The notes beneath the pieces are model-generated. The model did no database searches, was not told where the DNA came from, and worked only from the letters and a program-made list of their open reading frames with translations. A DNA stretch of 64,000 nt, from NCBI RefSeq assembly GCF_000374565.1, contig NZ_KB894698.1:39708-103707 (forward strand). Reading direction: 5' to 3'. The stretch's first letter is position 1, and the number at the start of each line of letters is the position of its first letter. Below, one piece after another: positions 8,827 to 16,398 of this stretch. A program made the position numbers and the translations under genes. This stretch comes from Siminovitchia fordii DSM 16014 = CIP 108821. Its GTDB lineage: Bacteria > Bacillota > Bacilli > Bacillales > Bacillaceae_C.

Positions 8827-10452
8827 TTACTTGGAATCCAATTTCTCAGCGCATTTAGCATAAACTGTCTGTCCCTCGACAATCGTTTGAATCACTTCAA
8901 TTTCCTTGAGGGACTCCGGATCGATCATAAATGGATCTTGACTTAAAACGATTAGATCAGCATATTTTCCGATTGAAAGGGATCCTACCTTGTCTTCATC
9001 AAATCCCGAGACAGCGGCATCTGTTGTGTATGCCTTAATGGCATCCTCGACGGAAATGGCTTCTTTTGTTCCTAATTGCTGGCCGCTGACCGTTTTACGG
9101 GTGACCGCTGAATAGATTCCAAAGAAAGGGTTTCCATCAGCTACTGGCAAGTCAGAATTTCCTGGAGCGGCAATACCGTATTTCTTAAAGGAAGCGTGTG
9201 GAAAGACCCACTCGGCTCGATCTTTTCCGAGATTTGCTAAGTAGCTATCTCCAATTGAATAAATAAAACCAATGGATGACCCTGCTATAATTCCGTGCTG
9301 TGACATCAAATGTAAGTGTTCTTCTGTGGGCAAAGCGCAGTGTTCAATTCTATTCCGCATTTTTTTGTTTTCTTCGGCTGAATTCGCATTCACTATCGCT
9401 TTAAGCGCCATATCAATTGCACGTTCTCCAATGCCGTGGATGGAGACACGCATCCTGTTTTGAATAGCCTGGGAAACAAGCTCGTCTAATTTCTCCTGCT
9501 GCATATAGAGAATCCCGCAGTTATCCTCCTCATTTTCATAAGGCTCATTAACAGCAGCTGTTCTCCCGCCGACACTTCCATCCAACATATATTTCAATCC
9601 TTGTATATTCAAACGGTCATTTCCGAAGAGACTTTCCACCCCAAGAGCCAAGGTCTCATCCTGAACCCCAATCCAATTCATTGAATCTACGGCCCATAGC
9701 CACATACGGACTTTCATACGAAATTCTTTCTCCGTCTGCAGTCGTTGGTAAACGGTCATTTCTTCCTTAGCGACCGCCATGTCGTGAATGGTTGTAATTC
9801 CCCATTTGAAAAATTTTTGTTGGGCCTGCAGCATTGATTCAATTAACTGTTCGGTGTTTAATGTAGGAACTGTAAATTCCATCATGGCATTCTCTTGAAT
9901 AAGGCCGCTCGGTTTTCCTGTTGTTGGATCGATATGAAAATGTCCGCCTTCAGGATCTTTTGGGCTTTCCGGGAGACCGCTTTTTATAAAGGCCATTCGG
10001 TTAGCCACTGCATTGTGTACACATGTCCTTGTTAAAAATACTGGATGCTCAGGGGCAGCTTCACTAAGTTCATCTATTGTAGGGAATCGTTTTTCTTTTA
10101 ATTTGCTGTCATCCCAACCCATTCCTGTAATCCACTGTCCTTTTGGTGTTACTCTTGCCTTCTCTTTTACTGCTTCGAGTATGCTTTCGATATCCGGAGT
10201 GACTTCAGCTCTTAAGTCAAGGTGAAATAAATTTGAAGCAAAAGTCAAAGGATGAGCATGACTCTCGATGAGCCCTGGCAAAATTGTTTTTCCGTCCATA
10301 TCGATACACTTCGTTGAAGGACCTTTGACCTCATCCGCCTTTTCGTCAAAAGCAATGATTTTTCCATGTTTAACCGCCACTTTGGTCGCTTTTGGATTTA
10401 TCTCATCCATTGTATAAATGTTAGCATTTGTAATAATAAGATCCGCGAACAT
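8827..10452 (-). CDS. Amidohydrolase family 3 (YtcJ-like), second paralogue
   Basis: A 541-residue amidohydrolase with the metal-binding HxH in GLIESHAHPLTFA, then GMGWDDSKLKEKRFPTIDELSEAAPEHPVFLTR, MLDGSVGGRTAAV, SIHGIGERAIDMAL and NRIEHCALP, and the closing GSLSIGKYADLIVLSQD. It resembles the paralogue at 4960-6579 in length and motif order but is clearly diverged. It likely cleaves an amide or ureide bond in the cytoplasm. The start is five codons into the longest frame, placed by the aggagg site. It lies 16 bases before the symporter gene and 39 bases after the N-carbamoylase gene. Confidence 0.85.
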   Translation of the reverse strand: MFADLIITNANIYTMDEINPKATKVAVKHGKIIAFDEKADEVKGPSTKCIDMDGKTILPGLIESHAHPLTFASNLFHLDLRAEVTPDIESILEAVKEKARVTPKGQWITGMGWDDSKLKEKRFPTIDELSEAAPEHPVFLTRTCVHNAVANRMAFIKSGLPESPKDPEGGHFHIDPTTGKPSGLIQENAMMEFTVPTLNTEQLIESMLQAQQKFFKWGITTIHDMAVAKEEMTVYQRLQTEKEFRMKVRMWLWAVDSMNWIGVQDETLALGVESLFGNDRLNIQGLKYMLDGSVGGRTAAVNEPYENEEDNCGILYMQQEKLDELVSQAIQNRMRVSIHGIGERAIDMALKAIVNANSAEENKKMRNRIEHCALPTEEHLHLMSQHGIIAGSSIGFIYSIGDSYLANLGKDRAEWVFPHASFKKYGIAAPGNSDLPVADGNPFFGIYSAVTRKTVSGQQLGTKEAISVEDAIKAYTTDAAVSGFDEDKVGSLSIGKYADLIVLSQDPFMIDPESLKEIEVIQTIVEGQTVYAKCAEKLDSK

Positions 10453-10491
10453 ATTGAACCTCCTCATAGTTGCCGATTTAGCAGATTTTCC

Positions 10492-11730
10492 CTAAGCATT
10501 GGCCAATTTGCAAACAGTATGCAGCAACAGATTTGCGCCTTTTTCAATGGCTTCTTGGCTTGTAAATTCCTCTTGGCAATGACTTTTTCCATCGACGCAT
10601 GGAATAAAAATCATGGCAGTAGGTGTTATTTCATTCATGTATTTAGAGTCATGCCCAGCTCCACTTATCATTTTCTGGCTGGTGTACCCTAACTCTTCGG
10701 TTGTTTTGGAAATGACTTGGATCAATTCTTCGGAAAAGTGGCTCGAAGACGTTTCCCAGATCTTGTTGATTTCTATTGAAACGTTTTCAGTTGCTGCTGC
10801 AATGCTCAACTTTTCAATAATTACTTGGCTTAGATATTCTTTAACTGTATCATCTGAATGTCTGACATCAACCGAAAAAATAACCTCTCCGGGAACACAG
10901 TTTATCGAGTTAGGCTTAATTGCCATCCGGCCTACGGTAGCCGTTGCTTCCTCATTGTAGTTAATGATGGTATCTCTGATGAGCTGAATAAGTTTGGATG
11001 CAACATATAATGCATCTTTTCTCATGTTCATCGGGGTCGGGCCAGCGTGGTCGGATTGTCCGGTTATTTTGACCTCCAGCCAGTCCATTCCCTGGATGCC
11101 GGTAACAACCCCGATATCTAAGTTCTTATGTTCCAAGACGGGACCTTGCTCAATATGAAGTTCAAGATAGCAGTAACTGTTTTGAATCCGGTTTCTTTTC
11201 TCTCCGTGGTAACCAATCCGTTGTAACTCTTCGAGAAATGCTTTTCCTTCCCGGTCTGTTCGTGTATAAACAAAATCTTGATTAAAGTGGCCTGAAAGTC
11301 CGCCAGCACCTAATATAGGGGGCTCAAACCTTGATCCTTCTTCATTCGTAAAATTAATAATTTCAATCGGTCTTTCTGTCTGAATAGCGCTTTCATTCAA
11401 TACAGTTAATACTTCGAGACCTGCCAGTACGCCAAGAATTCCATCGTAGCGCCCACCCTCAGGTTGAGTGTCAAGATGGGATCCGATAAGAACCGGGGGA
11501 GCATCAGGATTTTTACCTTCTTTCCTTCCGTAAATATTACCGAAATCATCGATTCTAACTTGCAGTCCGATCTTTTTTAACCACTTAACATATAAATCAC
11601 GCATCTCTTTATCCTCATCCGTAAGCGCAAGGCGGCAAATTCCTCCACGGGAAAGCCTCCCTATTTCGGCACTCTCGTTAATTGTTTTCATAAGCCGTTT
11701 AATATCAATCTTGAGATCCTTTTCAATCAC
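10492..11730 (-). CDS. M20 N-carbamoyl-L-amino-acid hydrolase / allantoate amidohydrolase-like
   Basis: A 412-residue M20-family metallo-hydrolase of the hydantoinase/carbamoylase type. Metal ligands and substrate residues can be seen in LIGSHLDTQPEGGRYDGILGVLAGLE, the glutamate pair of NFTNEEGSRF, LELHIEQGPVLE, GQSDHAGPTPMNMRKDAL in the dimerisation domain, and SGAGHDSKYM near the C-terminus. Such enzymes remove the carbamoyl group from N-carbamoyl amino acids or split allantoate, releasing ammonia and CO2. It is the first gene of the operon, just downstream of a sigma-54 promoter. GTG start with ggagg upstream. The family cannot be resolved further by eye. Confidence 0.85.
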   Translation of the reverse strand: MIEKDLKIDIKRLMKTINESAEIGRLSRGGICRLALTDEDKEMRDLYVKWLKKIGLQVRIDDFGNIYGRKEGKNPDAPPVLIGSHLDTQPEGGRYDGILGVLAGLEVLTVLNESAIQTERPIEIINFTNEEGSRFEPPILGAGGLSGHFNQDFVYTRTDREGKAFLEELQRIGYHGEKRNRIQNSYCYLELHIEQGPVLEHKNLDIGVVTGIQGMDWLEVKITGQSDHAGPTPMNMRKDALYVASKLIQLIRDTIINYNEEATATVGRMAIKPNSINCVPGEVIFSVDVRHSDDTVKEYLSQVIIEKLSIAAATENVSIEINKIWETSSSHFSEELIQVISKTTEELGYTSQKMISGAGHDSKYMNEITPTAMIFIPCVDGKSHCQEEFTSQEAIEKGANLLLHTVCKLANA

Positions 11731-11802
11731 CAGTGATCCTCCTTTTTTAATATCTAATAGATTCGCATCAGACCTAAGTTTTGTTCTTGCATTTTTTTAT
11801 AA

Positions 11803-11820
11803 AGCAATATATGTGCCAAG
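11803..11820 (-). promoter_or_regulatory. Sigma-54 promoter of the carbamoylase operon
   Basis: Minus-strand TTGGCAC-N5-TTGCTTT, an almost perfect -24/-12 element. It lies ~75 bases before the carbamoylase start. Confidence 0.9.
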
Positions 11821-11916
11821 TTCTTGTGTTGTTTTCGTAGATAAAAGCAAATTTTGGCTACATTTGTCGACCATTTTATAAACAACATGTAACAAAAACG
11901 ACTCAATTTGAGATAA

Positions 11917-11935
11917 TTTGAATTGAAATCGAATC
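11917..11935 (-). promoter_or_regulatory. Activator box 1 (copy 2)
   Basis: TTTGAANNGAAATCGAATC, identical outside the two variable positions to the copy at 6785-6803. About 110 bases upstream of the -24 element. Confidence 0.6.
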
Positions 11936-11969
11936 GATATTACTCTAAATATAAAGAAAAATTTAAGTT

Positions 11970-11987
11970 TGAATCGTAATTGATTCA
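11970..11987. promoter_or_regulatory. Activator dyad TGAATC-N6-GATTCA (copy 2)
   Basis: Same perfect dyad as 6840-6857. It lies between the two divergent units, ~150 bases from the sigma-54 promoter and ~50 bases before the activator's own start, so it may also serve autoregulation. Confidence 0.7.
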
Positions 11988-12035
11988 TATTTCATGGTAT
12001 TCTAATCATATAGATAAAATGAAAGGGTGATTTAA

Positions 12036-13463
12036 TTGGAAAAAATTCAAGAAATTTTGGAACACCCGTATTTTACAAAAATTCTTAATGCCCTTTCTGA
12101 CGGAGTTTTGATTTCTGATGGAGAAGGAAGAGTCATATGGTTAAATAAAGCTTGTGCAAACTTTTCGAACAGGCCGAAGTCATTTTTTATCGGAAAGGAT
12201 GTTTACTTGCTTGAAGAGTTAGGTGTCTTTAAGCCATCTGTGACAAAAATGGTGATTGAAAAGCAAGCATCAGTGAGTACAGTGCAAACAACAACTGGTA
12301 AAGACAGCAGATTTATTGTGACTGGATATCCAATCAAGGATGATGAGGGAAAAATAATCTTTATTATTGCCCAGACCAAGGACATTACGGAAATAGTGCA
12401 AACAACGAATGAATTGGAAGAAACTCAATCATTATTGAAGAGATACAGCCAAGAGATTATGCGCATTAACTATGAAAAACAAATAGATTCGTATTATTTT
12501 ACTGGTCAGAGCCCTGCCTATCTATCATTGATGCAAACAATTGATAAGATAGCTCTTACGGAGTCGACTGTTCTGCTAAGTGGGGAAACAGGGGTCGGTA
12601 AAAACGTTGTTGCCCAGCGGATTCATAAGTTGAGTGAACGGGAGAATGGACCGTTTGTTGAGATAAATTGCGGAGCGATACCGGAATCCTTAATCGAATC
12701 AGAATTGTTTGGCTATGCCAAAGGGGCGTTCACCGGTGCCAACAAAGCGGGGAAAGCCGGCTTGATCAAGATGGCTGATGGCGGTACTTTATTCCTTGAT
12801 GAAATTGGGGAGCTCCCTGTTCATTTGCAGGCTAAATTACTTCAGTTTTTACAACGGAAGCAATTTCTTCCTATAGGATCGACAGAATATCAAACAGCAA
12901 ATGTAAGGATTATCGCTGCAACAAATTTGGATTTGTTGGAAGAAGTGAAGAAAGGGAACTTTCGTTCAGATCTTTACTACAGACTGAATGTCCTTCCGAT
13001 TCACGTTCCGTCCCTCCGGGAAAGAAAAGATGATATCGTCGGCTTGCTTCAATTCAATATGGAAAAATATAATCGAAAGCATAAAAGGCAATGCCGACTT
13101 TCTGCTGATGTGATGGAATGTCTGCAAAATTATGATTGGCCGGGGAATATTCGAGAGCTTGAGAACCTCATTGAACGTCTTGTAATTATTGCACCGGAAG
13201 ATGAGATTCAAATGAGAGACTTACCGGCTAATATGAGAAATCATGATGACATAGACTTTGACCTTGCCGGTCTCAATAAGGGAGATTCATTGACGGAGGT
13301 TTTGGAATCCGTTGAAAAAACCATCATATCCAAGGCGTATGCCCAGTTTAAAACTACAAGGAAAACAGCAGAGGAACTTGGTATCACGCAATCCTTGCTG
13401 ATGAGGCGTTTGAAGAAATACAATTTGACAAAAAATGAGGAAAGTTCTTTTGAGGGTCAATGA
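12036..13463 (+). CDS. Sigma-54-dependent transcriptional activator (PAS-AAA+-HTH)
   Basis: A 475-residue enhancer-binding protein. An N-terminal PAS domain (about residues 12-120) probably senses a small molecule. The AAA+ domain follows, with Walker A GETGVGKN at 183-190, an intact GAFTGA loop at 230-235 that contacts sigma-54, and Walker B FLDE at 253-256. The C-terminus has a Fis-type HTH (KTAEELGITQSLLMRRLKKYNL). The layout is that of RocR/PrdR-like activators. It is divergent from the carbamoylase operon and adjacent to both operator boxes, so it is the likely regulator of both amidohydrolase units. TTG start with gaaagggtga upstream. Confidence 0.92.
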   Translation: MEKIQEILEHPYFTKILNALSDGVLISDGEGRVIWLNKACANFSNRPKSFFIGKDVYLLEELGVFKPSVTKMVIEKQASVSTVQTTTGKDSRFIVTGYPIKDDEGKIIFIIAQTKDITEIVQTTNELEETQSLLKRYSQEIMRINYEKQIDSYYFTGQSPAYLSLMQTIDKIALTESTVLLSGETGVGKNVVAQRIHKLSERENGPFVEINCGAIPESLIESELFGYAKGAFTGANKAGKAGLIKMADGGTLFLDEIGELPVHLQAKLLQFLQRKQFLPIGSTEYQTANVRIIAATNLDLLEEVKKGNFRSDLYYRLNVLPIHVPSLRERKDDIVGLLQFNMEKYNRKHKRQCRLSADVMECLQNYDWPGNIRELENLIERLVIIAPEDEIQMRDLPANMRNHDDIDFDLAGLNKGDSLTEVLESVEKTIISKAYAQFKTTRKTAEELGITQSLLMRRLKKYNLTKNEESSFEGQ

Positions 13464-13524
13464 TTGTATTAAATTTACTAATGTTTTTATCAGAAAATAA
13501 AACGTTTATCAATTATTTTTAGTA

Positions 13525-13553
13525 TTGACAGAAATTTAGCCAGCCGGTAATAT
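13525..13553 (+). promoter_or_regulatory. Sigma-A promoter of leader RNA A
   Basis: TTGACA, 17 bases, TAATAT. Predicted transcription start near 13560, giving ~95 bases before the conserved part of the leader. Confidence 0.75.
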
Positions 13554-13559
13554 TGTATT

Positions 13560-13763
13560 TAAGACGTACAAAATTTGCTTTCCGGATTAATTACCTTTTT
13601 TCGGTTCAGGTAAAATAGTGCGCAACCTTATCACATAACATCGTTCAATAAGAAGACTGCCGAATCTGTCAACCAGCGGGTTTAACCGCGGGACAAACGC
13701 AGAACAAACCAGTCGCTCATCCAACCCTTTTTTGTAAAGGGCTGATGGCGACTGGTTTTTTTA
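13560..13763 (+). promoter_or_regulatory. Leader RNA A: candidate riboswitch or attenuator
   Basis: A structured 5' leader. The segment GACTG at 13655-13659 can pair with CAGTC at 13710-13714, enclosing a stem (TCTG/CAGA) with a conserved internal loop and an inner hairpin (GCGG/CCGC). The CAGTC is also part of the 5' arm of a terminator (accagtcgc..gcgactggt plus seven T), so the two folds exclude each other. Around the first strand the sequence matches leader B at 21.3 kb: TAAGAA(A)GACTG[C/T]CGAATCT, then AACC. It fits no riboswitch class I can name. It precedes the 26-residue Cys-rich peptide by about 50 bases. Confidence 0.6.
13708..13763 (+). terminator. Leader A terminator
   Basis: Stem accagtcgc / gcgactggt, with an inner TCATC..GATG extension and a CCCTT..AAGGG apical part, followed by seven T. 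Its 5' arm competes with the enclosing aptamer-like helix. Confidence 0.85.
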
Positions 13764-13812
13764 CGCCGGTTTTCTGATTCAACGGACAAATGATTCTTAG
13801 GAGGAAAAGAAC

Positions 13813-13893
13813 ATGTGTCTCGCTAAATCAGGCTGTAAATTATGCGGCAACTGCAAAGGCTCTAAAGCGGCAAAAAACGATAAGAAAAAATAA
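13813..13893 (+). CDS. 26-residue Cys-rich small protein
   Basis: A complete tiny gene: aggagga ribosome site 9 bases before ATG, 26 codons, TAA, then a perfect 17-bp terminator. Cysteines are at 2, 8, 11 and 14 (C-x5-C-x2-C-x2-C), and the C-terminal half is lysine-rich and charged (ends KNDKKK). There is no signal peptide or membrane segment, so it is probably cytoplasmic. The Cys spacing suggests metal or redox binding. Its own promoter, regulated leader and terminator mark it as a dedicated transcription unit. Not recognised as a known family. Confidence 0.7.
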   Translation: MCLAKSGCKLCGNCKGSKAAKNDKKK

Positions 13894-13902
13894 GGGGCCA
13901 AA

Positions 13903-13944
13903 CGCAAAAAGAACAGGGATGATATCCCTGTTCTTTTTGCGTTC
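13903..13944 (+). terminator. Terminator of the Cys-rich peptide gene
   Basis: Perfect 17-bp stem (13903-13919 with 13925-13941) and a 5-base loop; the 3' arm contains a run of five T. Starts 10 bases after the stop codon. Confidence 0.85.
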
Positions 13945-14126
13945 AAGGGAAGTGATACGACAGACGAAGCCGGCACCAATAGAACGGGAACCTTTACGAT
14001 CATCTCGCGGATAAGGCTTGTAAACCGGGAAACGGAAACAATTACACAACCAACTATTAAAAATATGTATAAGTGTTAAAAAGTATCACTGGATTGAGTA
14101 TTCAATCGGTAATGGAGTGATCACCA

Positions 14127-14189
14127 ATGATCCCGAAAAAATGGTCTTTATCCCCACTACCTTTTCCATTTTTATCTAAACTATGTTGA
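14127..14189 (+). CDS. Possible 20-residue peptide
   Basis: ATG preceded by ggagtgatcacc; the frame encodes MIPKKWSLSPLPFPFLSKLC and stops four bases before a strong hairpin. Basic N-terminus and Pro/Phe-rich core. May be a small secreted or membrane-active peptide or simply chance; not recognised. Confidence 0.25.
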   Translation: MIPKKWSLSPLPFPFLSKLC

Positions 14190-14193
14190 AAAA

Positions 14194-14222
14194 CCAGGTT
14201 CGTAAACTTGAACCTGGCTTTT
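14194..14222. terminator. Terminator of the acyl-CoA dehydrogenase gene
   Basis: CCAGGTTC / GAACCTGG stem with T-rich sequence on both strands. It can end the leftward flavoprotein gene and any rightward small transcript. Confidence 0.75.
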
Positions 14223-14249
14223 CATCAGGAATTACTGCTCCTTCTAATC

Positions 14250-15425
14250 TTATCCTAGGCTTTCCGATTTTTTCTTTCCTTGTTCAATGGCGGCCAGTGC
14301 CAGTTTTTGAATTGTCATATCGTCCATCGGCGGGTTATGCAGGCCTGCCCGAACGTCCCGGTAATACCGCTGCAACGGATTGGAGCGCTGAAGGCTTTTT
14401 GCTCCAGCCACTCGCATTGCCTTATCGACAATGGAAATCGCTGAGTTGGTAACTGTATGCTTAACCGCTCCGAGTTCATTAGCAATCAACGGTCTCCGCT
14501 CCTCATCATCGTACGCTTCGGCCACGTTGTATATGAAATGTCTTGCTCTCATCAGGTCAAGCTCGATCTCGCCTAACAAGCGCTGGACATTCGGAAGCTC
14601 GCTGATTGTTCCTTTTATACTGTTGGGCGAATGTTCGTTAGCAAATTGGATGGCGTAATCCCTAGCGGCTTGCGCGATTCCTAGATAGCAGGCTGGAATA
14701 TGTAATACCCAACCGTTGATTTTGTTCCCGCGCGGGCCGTCATTGATCTCGACAAGCATAGAATCATCCGCATTGACATTATCCAAGAGTAAGTCATGGC
14801 TTTCTGTCCCTCTCATGGAGATGACGTCCCATGTTTCTTCAATGGAGAGTCCTTCAGTATCTTTATGCAATAGGAAAAATCCGATTGCTTCTTTTTCTTC
14901 AATCCAAGCGGAAGTGAGGAAATAGGTTAACGCCGGAGACATTGTAGTAAAGTTTTTCCGTCCATTGATGATCCAACGGCCATTTTCCCTTACAGCTGTA
15001 GTACCTGGACGTCCACCCCTTGTCGGGCTGCCCGTTTGAGCTTCGCTCACAGCACGGTTCACAAGTGCTCCGTCCAGTACTTTCTTTGCGAAAAAATTTA
15101 ATCGGTCGCCTGACCATAGTCTTTTCTCGTAAAGTTCGCCAACAGTACCGAGGTGCCAGCCGATGGAAAGTCCTGTAGCTGCATCAAAGCTGGCGATTGT
15201 CTCCTGCAAAAGCACCATATCATATACCCTTAATCCTTCACCGCCAAATTCTTTAGTCAAGGTCAAGCTCGTATACCCCATATTGACCAGTTCCTGAATA
15301 TTCTCTTTAGGAAACTTTGCCTGTTCATCCGTTTTGGCTGATCTGCTTTTAAATTCCGCTTCTTTTTTATATAAATTGTTCAGCCATTGCTTTTGAATGT
15401 CGTTTTTTATAAATAAGTTTCTCAT
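14250..15425 (-). CDS. Acyl-CoA dehydrogenase family flavoprotein (YdbM/SfnB-like)
   Basis: A 391-residue member of the acyl-CoA dehydrogenase fold. Seen are the N-terminal helical domain (LVNMGYTSLTLTKEFGGEGL), the FAD-contacting RAVSEAQTGSPTRGGRPGTTA and WIINGRKNFTTMSPA, and the C-terminal helical domain ending in RDVRAGLHNPPMDDMTIQKLAL. The R-D-x-R-x3-H-NPP C-terminus resembles the SfnB/DszC-like branch linked to sulfur compounds, and B. subtilis YdbM. Its divergent neighbour is an amino acid ABC transporter, which fits organosulfur uptake. The start follows gaggtgaagag; the longer frame has no ribosome site. Confidence 0.72.
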   Translation of the reverse strand: MRNLFIKNDIQKQWLNNLYKKEAEFKSRSAKTDEQAKFPKENIQELVNMGYTSLTLTKEFGGEGLRVYDMVLLQETIASFDAATGLSIGWHLGTVGELYEKRLWSGDRLNFFAKKVLDGALVNRAVSEAQTGSPTRGGRPGTTAVRENGRWIINGRKNFTTMSPALTYFLTSAWIEEKEAIGFFLLHKDTEGLSIEETWDVISMRGTESHDLLLDNVNADDSMLVEINDGPRGNKINGWVLHIPACYLGIAQAARDYAIQFANEHSPNSIKGTISELPNVQRLLGEIELDLMRARHFIYNVAEAYDDEERRPLIANELGAVKHTVTNSAISIVDKAMRVAGAKSLQRSNPLQRYYRDVRAGLHNPPMDDMTIQKLALAAIEQGKKKSESLG

Positions 15426-15471
15426 CTCTTCACCTCTAATATTGTATATGCATAAGATGCTTAAAATCAAC

Positions 15472-15496
15472 AAATCCTATTAGTTTGATTGGTTTT
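15472..15496. promoter_or_regulatory. Possible operator between flavoprotein and ABC genes
   Basis: An imperfect dyad (AAATCCTATT and GATTGGTTTT halves) in the divergent intergenic region. It may bind a sulfur regulator such as CymR, but the match is from memory and weak. Confidence 0.25.
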
Positions 15497-15630
15497 AATC
15501 TTATCGAACTTGATTTTAAGCGTCAAGCTTTACTCGATAGTGAAGAAAGAGATTTAAAACCCACTTTACAACTAAGAATAGTTGTGTTAATCTTTGGGAT
15601 AAATTTAAGAATAATAAAGCAGGGATCAAT

Positions 15631-16383
15631 ATGATTAAATTAAAAAAAATAAAAAAACAATTTCAAAAGAATCTTGTGTTAAACGGAATTGATCTCGATG
15701 TGGAAAAGGGGGATGTATTAGTTATTGTCGGTCCGAGTGGATCAGGAAAAACTACTTTGCTCAGATGTATCAACTATTTGGAGCGCCCTGATGAAGGTTC
15801 CATTACAATCGATGGGTTTACTGTCCAAGGAAAGCATGCATCAAAGCGTGATGTGCTTGCTTTAAGAAGAAAGACAGCCATGGTTTTCCAGCATTACAAT
15901 TTATTCAAAAACAAGACTGTTGTGGAAAACGTAATGGAGGGGCTCATCGTGGCAAAAAAGATCCCCAAAAAAGAAGCGAAGGAAATCAGTGCCTCTTTAT
16001 TGGAGAAGGTCGGACTGGCGGAAAAAATGGATGAGTATCCTTCTCAGCTTTCAGGGGGACAGCAACAGCGTGTGGGCATTGCCCGGGCATTGGCATTAAA
16101 TCCGTCTGTTATTTTATTTGATGAACCGACCTCTGCATTGGATCCTGAGATGGTTGGCGAAGTGCTTTCCATCATCAAACAGATTGCCAAAGAAGGGATA
16201 ACGATGGTTGTCGTCACACACGAGATTGATTTTGCCAGAGAAGTGGCAAACCGTGTCGTTTTCATGGACGGAGGAAGTATCATCGAGCAAGGATCTCCTG
16301 AAGAAGTATTGATACATCCACAGCATGAACGAACGAAAAGATTTTTAAAGAGACTGGTCAAAGAACCGGATTATGCGATTTAG
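15631..16383 (+). CDS. Polar amino acid ABC transporter, ATPase
   Basis: A 250-residue ATP-binding subunit of the polar-amino-acid (PAAT) family: Walker [13 protein letters not shown]-loop MVFQHYNLF, signature LSGGQQQR, Walker [16 protein letters not shown] and H-loop VVTHEIDFA. It energises the two permeases encoded downstream. First gene of a four-gene operon (ATPase, binding protein, two permeases), divergent from the YdbM-like flavoprotein. The substrate is probably a cystine- or S-containing amino acid by context, in the manner of TcyJKLMN. Confidence 0.9.
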   Translation: MIKLKKIKKQFQKNLVLNGIDLDVEKGDVLVIVGPSGSGKTTLLRCINYLERPDEGSITIDGFTVQGKHASKRDVLALRRKTAMVFQHYNLFKNKTVVENVMEGLIVAKKIPKKEAKEISASLLEKVGLAEKMDEYPSQLSGGQQQRVGIARALALNPSVILFDEPTSALDPEMVGEVLSIIKQIAKEGITMVVVTHEIDFAREVANRVVFMDGGSIIEQGSPEEVLIHPQHERTKRFLKRLVKEPDYAI

Positions 16384-16398
16384 GGGAGGAACATGGGG

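Noticed and set aside
13640..13716. T-box reading of leader A, because it contains GCGGGTTTAACCGCGG
   Set aside because: The T-box sequence (AGGGTGGNACCGCG), specifier loop and downstream aminoacyl-tRNA or amino acid gene are absent; the segment is a simple hairpin.
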